From Holophagales bacterium (GTDB lineage: Bacteria > Acidobacteriota > Holophagae > Holophagales > Holophagaceae): a stretch of 8,029 nt of DNA. The stretch lies in assembly GCA_031281385.1 (NCBI GenBank), contig JAITFL010000172.1:1-8029 (forward strand). Direction: 5' to 3'. Below, one piece after another: positions 6,261 to 8,029 of this stretch; the first letter of the stretch is position 1; each line of letters opens with the position of its first letter. The position numbers were made by a program, and so were the translations under genes. Below the pieces are notes generated by a model. It saw only the letters and a list, made by a program, of their open reading frames with translations. It was not told the origin of the DNA and did not search any database.

Positions 6261-7112
6261 TCAGAATCCTGTAATGAGGGCTATGTCTTTTTCGATGCAC
6301 TCAAATACCGCTTCTGCCTGCTCAGCGAGAGCTTCCTCTTGAATGCCTGCCAAGTCCAAAGCAGTTTTTTTGGGTGCGTTGAAGCTATGGGGCTTTTTAA
6401 TCCCCTTCCCCATCTCAAGGGCAAAAATATTACCCAGAGAGACATAGGACGCCAAAACAACGCTCTCTGGATCGGCGTTGCCGGGGCTGTGGTGCCAGCG
6501 GACGCAATGGGCGATAACAGGGGGAATGTTCCACGATTGCAGAAGTTCTTCAGCGACCATCGCGTGGTCGCACCCGAATGCTTCTAGCTCCGCACTTGAG
6601 CATTCTGGCATTTCGCCAGCATAGTACGCCTTGGTGATTTTTTCGTATTGAGCCGGGTATTTCATATCCAGCACAGATTTCCCTATGTCGTGCAGCAGCC
6701 CGCCAAGAAACACTTCGTCCTGTTGGGGAAAGCGTAAAATTTTTGCTATGGCGCCACCGGCCAGTGCCGCGACCAGTGAATGCTCCCAGATGATGACCTT
6801 GTAGAACCCCATAGCGCTTTTCATGTACAGGTCTTTGGCTATGGAGGCGATCACCGCGCTTTTGAGGTTTTTGAGCCCCAACGCCACAATGGCCTGCGGC
6901 AACGTGCGGATTTCTTTCATGGCGCCAAACATGGTTGAATTGGCGATTTTCAGTATCTGGGCTGCAAGGGCCTGGTCAGAGGAAATTAACTTTTGAAGCT
7001 CACTCACTGGACATTCGGGGTCGGATGTCAGCCTGAGCACTTGGTCGGCAATGTGCGGGATTGGGGGAAGGCTCCCCAAATCCTCGACCAATTTTTGTGC
7101 ACTACTTGACAT
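6261..7112 (-). CDS. HDOD-domain signalling protein 1
   Basis: This 283-residue protein is the sister of the next gene. The HDOD region covers about residues 8-210: LGSLPPIPHIADQVLRL at the start, LKIANSTMFG and LPQAIVALGL in the helical half, then the HD half with His111 (WEHS), His141-Asp142 (LLHDIGK), His183 (CDHAMV) and His207-His208 (RWHH). These positions line up almost residue for residue with the second HDOD protein, yet the two differ widely elsewhere, so the duplication is old or the genes were recruited separately. The C-terminal 70 residues contain an Ala/Glu-rich helix. I prefer the ATG at 7112, which has GGGAA 9 nt upstream. A TTG at 7121 would add three residues but touches that same site. 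It follows cheR by 26 nt. The biochemical role is unknown; a chemotaxis link is inferred from position. Confidence 0.9.
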   Translation of the reverse strand: MSSSAQKLVEDLGSLPPIPHIADQVLRLTSDPECPVSELQKLISSDQALAAQILKIANSTMFGAMKEIRTLPQAIVALGLKNLKSAVIASIAKDLYMKSAMGFYKVIIWEHSLVAALAGGAIAKILRFPQQDEVFLGGLLHDIGKSVLDMKYPAQYEKITKAYYAGEMPECSSAELEAFGCDHAMVAEELLQSWNIPPVIAHCVRWHHSPGNADPESVVLASYVSLGNIFALEMGKGIKKPHSFNAPKKTALDLAGIQEEALAEQAEAVFECIEKDIALITGF

Positions 7113-7138
7113 GAGCGACAATTCCCATTGACAAAAAA

Positions 7139-7993
7139 CTAGCCATTCTTGCGATAGCCAGTGGCCATGCTGAAATGGACCAATTCAAACCCAGACGCAT
7201 AAGCGCTGATAGACTCGCTGTGCCCCACCATCAGATACGTCTTGGGGTAGAGCTGCTCGAGGAAGCCATTGATCACTTTCGTTTTGACTGCATCATCGAA
7301 ATAGATCAAAACGTTTCGGCAGAATATTATATCGAACGTACCCAAAGAGCGGTACCCAGCGTAATCCACCAGATTGAAGTTTTTGTAGGTGACCATCCTC
7401 TTCAGTTCTGGCTTCACCTCGAAAAGGTCGTCGCCTTTTTTGTCGAAATGCTGCTGGAGCCTCAACGGCGTCAGATTCCTCAATGTATAGCTGCCGTATT
7501 GGCCTAACTGCGCGAGGCTCATTACCCTCTCGCTGATGTCCGTTGCGATGATTTCTACGGTCAAGCCCCTGAGGACTGTGTCTTTGCCTTCAACGCAAAC
7601 CATAGCCAAGGTGTATGGCTCTTCTCCTGACGAGCAGGCTGCCGACCAAATCCTGAAGCGGTTGCCCCTGCTGCGGGCGAGGGATGCCACTTCGGGCAGC
7701 ACGATATTTTGGAACGCCTCAATTTGGGGCGGGTTCCGCCAAAAACTGGTTTCGTTCGTGGTCACCTCGTTGAACAGGCGCTTGAGCTCCTCCGCGCCGC
7801 CGCTACCTTGGAGCAGCTTCATATAGTCCCCGTAGGAATGCAGGGACAATTCCGCAACCCGCCTACTCACTCTTGTTTCGAGAAAGTATTTCTTGGCCTC
7901 TCGAAAATAGATGCCTGACTTGCTGTACACAAAATCCCTCAGAGCCACAAATTCTTGGGGACTCATTTGCACGCTTGTTCCAGACCCTATCAT
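7139..7993 (-). CDS. cheR: Chemotaxis protein methyltransferase CheR
   Basis: CheR uses S-adenosylmethionine to methylate specific glutamates in the cytoplasmic part of chemoreceptors, opposing CheB. The 284 residues have the usual two parts. The N-terminal helical domain (about 10-64) contains FVYSKSGIYF and the basic helix ETRVSRRVAELS. The methyltransferase domain (about 75-280) has TNETSFWR (79-86), the SAM-binding IWSAACSSGEEPY (115-127), the acidic ATDIS (150-154), FCRNVLIYFD (224-233) and VGHSES (256-261). There is no C-terminal TPR extension. The ATG at 7993 follows a strong AGGTGG at 7998-8003. A GTG at 8011 would add six residues and place that site inside the gene. It is the first gene of the visible operon, and its promoter or further upstream genes lie to the right of the window. 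Confidence 0.97.
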   Translation of the reverse strand: MIGSGTSVQMSPQEFVALRDFVYSKSGIYFREAKKYFLETRVSRRVAELSLHSYGDYMKLLQGSGGAEELKRLFNEVTTNETSFWRNPPQIEAFQNIVLPEVASLARSRGNRFRIWSAACSSGEEPYTLAMVCVEGKDTVLRGLTVEIIATDISERVMSLAQLGQYGSYTLRNLTPLRLQQHFDKKGDDLFEVKPELKRMVTYKNFNLVDYAGYRSLGTFDIIFCRNVLIYFDDAVKTKVINGFLEQLYPKTYLMVGHSESISAYASGFELVHFSMATGYRKNG

Positions 7994-7997
7994 TGCT

Positions 7998-8003
7998 CCA
8001 CCT
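7998..8003 (-). promoter_or_regulatory. Ribosome binding site of cheR
   Basis: AGGTGG on the minus strand, 4 nt before the ATG at 7993, is close to the ideal Shine-Dalgarno sequence. It decides the start in favour of the ATG rather than the GTG at 8011. Confidence 0.65.
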
Positions 8004-8029
8004 GTTCTCACGTTCTGTTGCTTGCCAAA

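Noticed and set aside
6256..6300. A GTG start at 6300 for the second HDOD gene
   Set aside because: It adds 15 basic residues unlike HDOD N-termini and overlaps the upstream gene. The ATG at 6255 fits the spacing seen elsewhere in the operon.
7994..8011. A GTG start at 8011 for cheR
   Set aside because: The ATG at 7993 has a near-ideal ribosome binding site directly before it.
1..8029. tRNA, rRNA, CRISPR array, insertion sequence, prophage or toxin-antitoxin genes
   Set aside because: I found no regularly spaced repeats, transposase motifs or terminal inverted repeats, and no RNA gene pattern. The window is almost fully covered by the genes listed.

Overview
The window reads as chromosomal DNA from a flagellated or otherwise chemotactic Gram-negative-type bacterium of middling G+C. 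The genes are tightly packed, and I see no mobile elements, RNA genes or CRISPR array. Nothing in the sequence fixes the genus. The chemotaxis gene style suggests a proteobacterium or a related phylum, and that is inference only.

Layout. Two transcription units converge near position 1400. On the left, reading rightward, a gene of unknown function (16-522, possibly continuing to the left of the window) lies 19 nt before a trimeric-type purine nucleoside phosphorylase gene (542-1366). On the right, reading leftward, five genes form an apparent operon: cheR (7993-7139), HDOD gene 1 (7112-6261), HDOD gene 2 (6255-5389), cheB (5383-4253) and a large fliK-like gene (4232-1452). The gaps between them are 26, 5, 5 and 20 nt. 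No promoter fits inside these gaps, so the operon promoter should lie to the right of the window, unless there is one inside a gene.

How the genes work together. CheR adds methyl groups to chemoreceptor glutamates and CheB removes them, so this operon holds both enzymes of the adaptation arm of chemotaxis. Two HDOD-domain signalling proteins sit between them, both with complete HD-type histidine/aspartate sets. The last gene encodes a FliK-like hook-length control protein with a very long middle region made partly of degenerate helical repeats. I infer a link between receptor adaptation, an HDOD signal and flagellar assembly. The cheA, cheW, cheY and receptor genes are not in the window.

Novelty. 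Most of the window belongs to familiar families. The points most worth a second look are the tandem HDOD pair between cheR and cheB, the repeat-built middle of FliK, the unknown protein at the left edge, and an AT-rich patch in fliK that carries a promoter-like sequence on the opposite strand.
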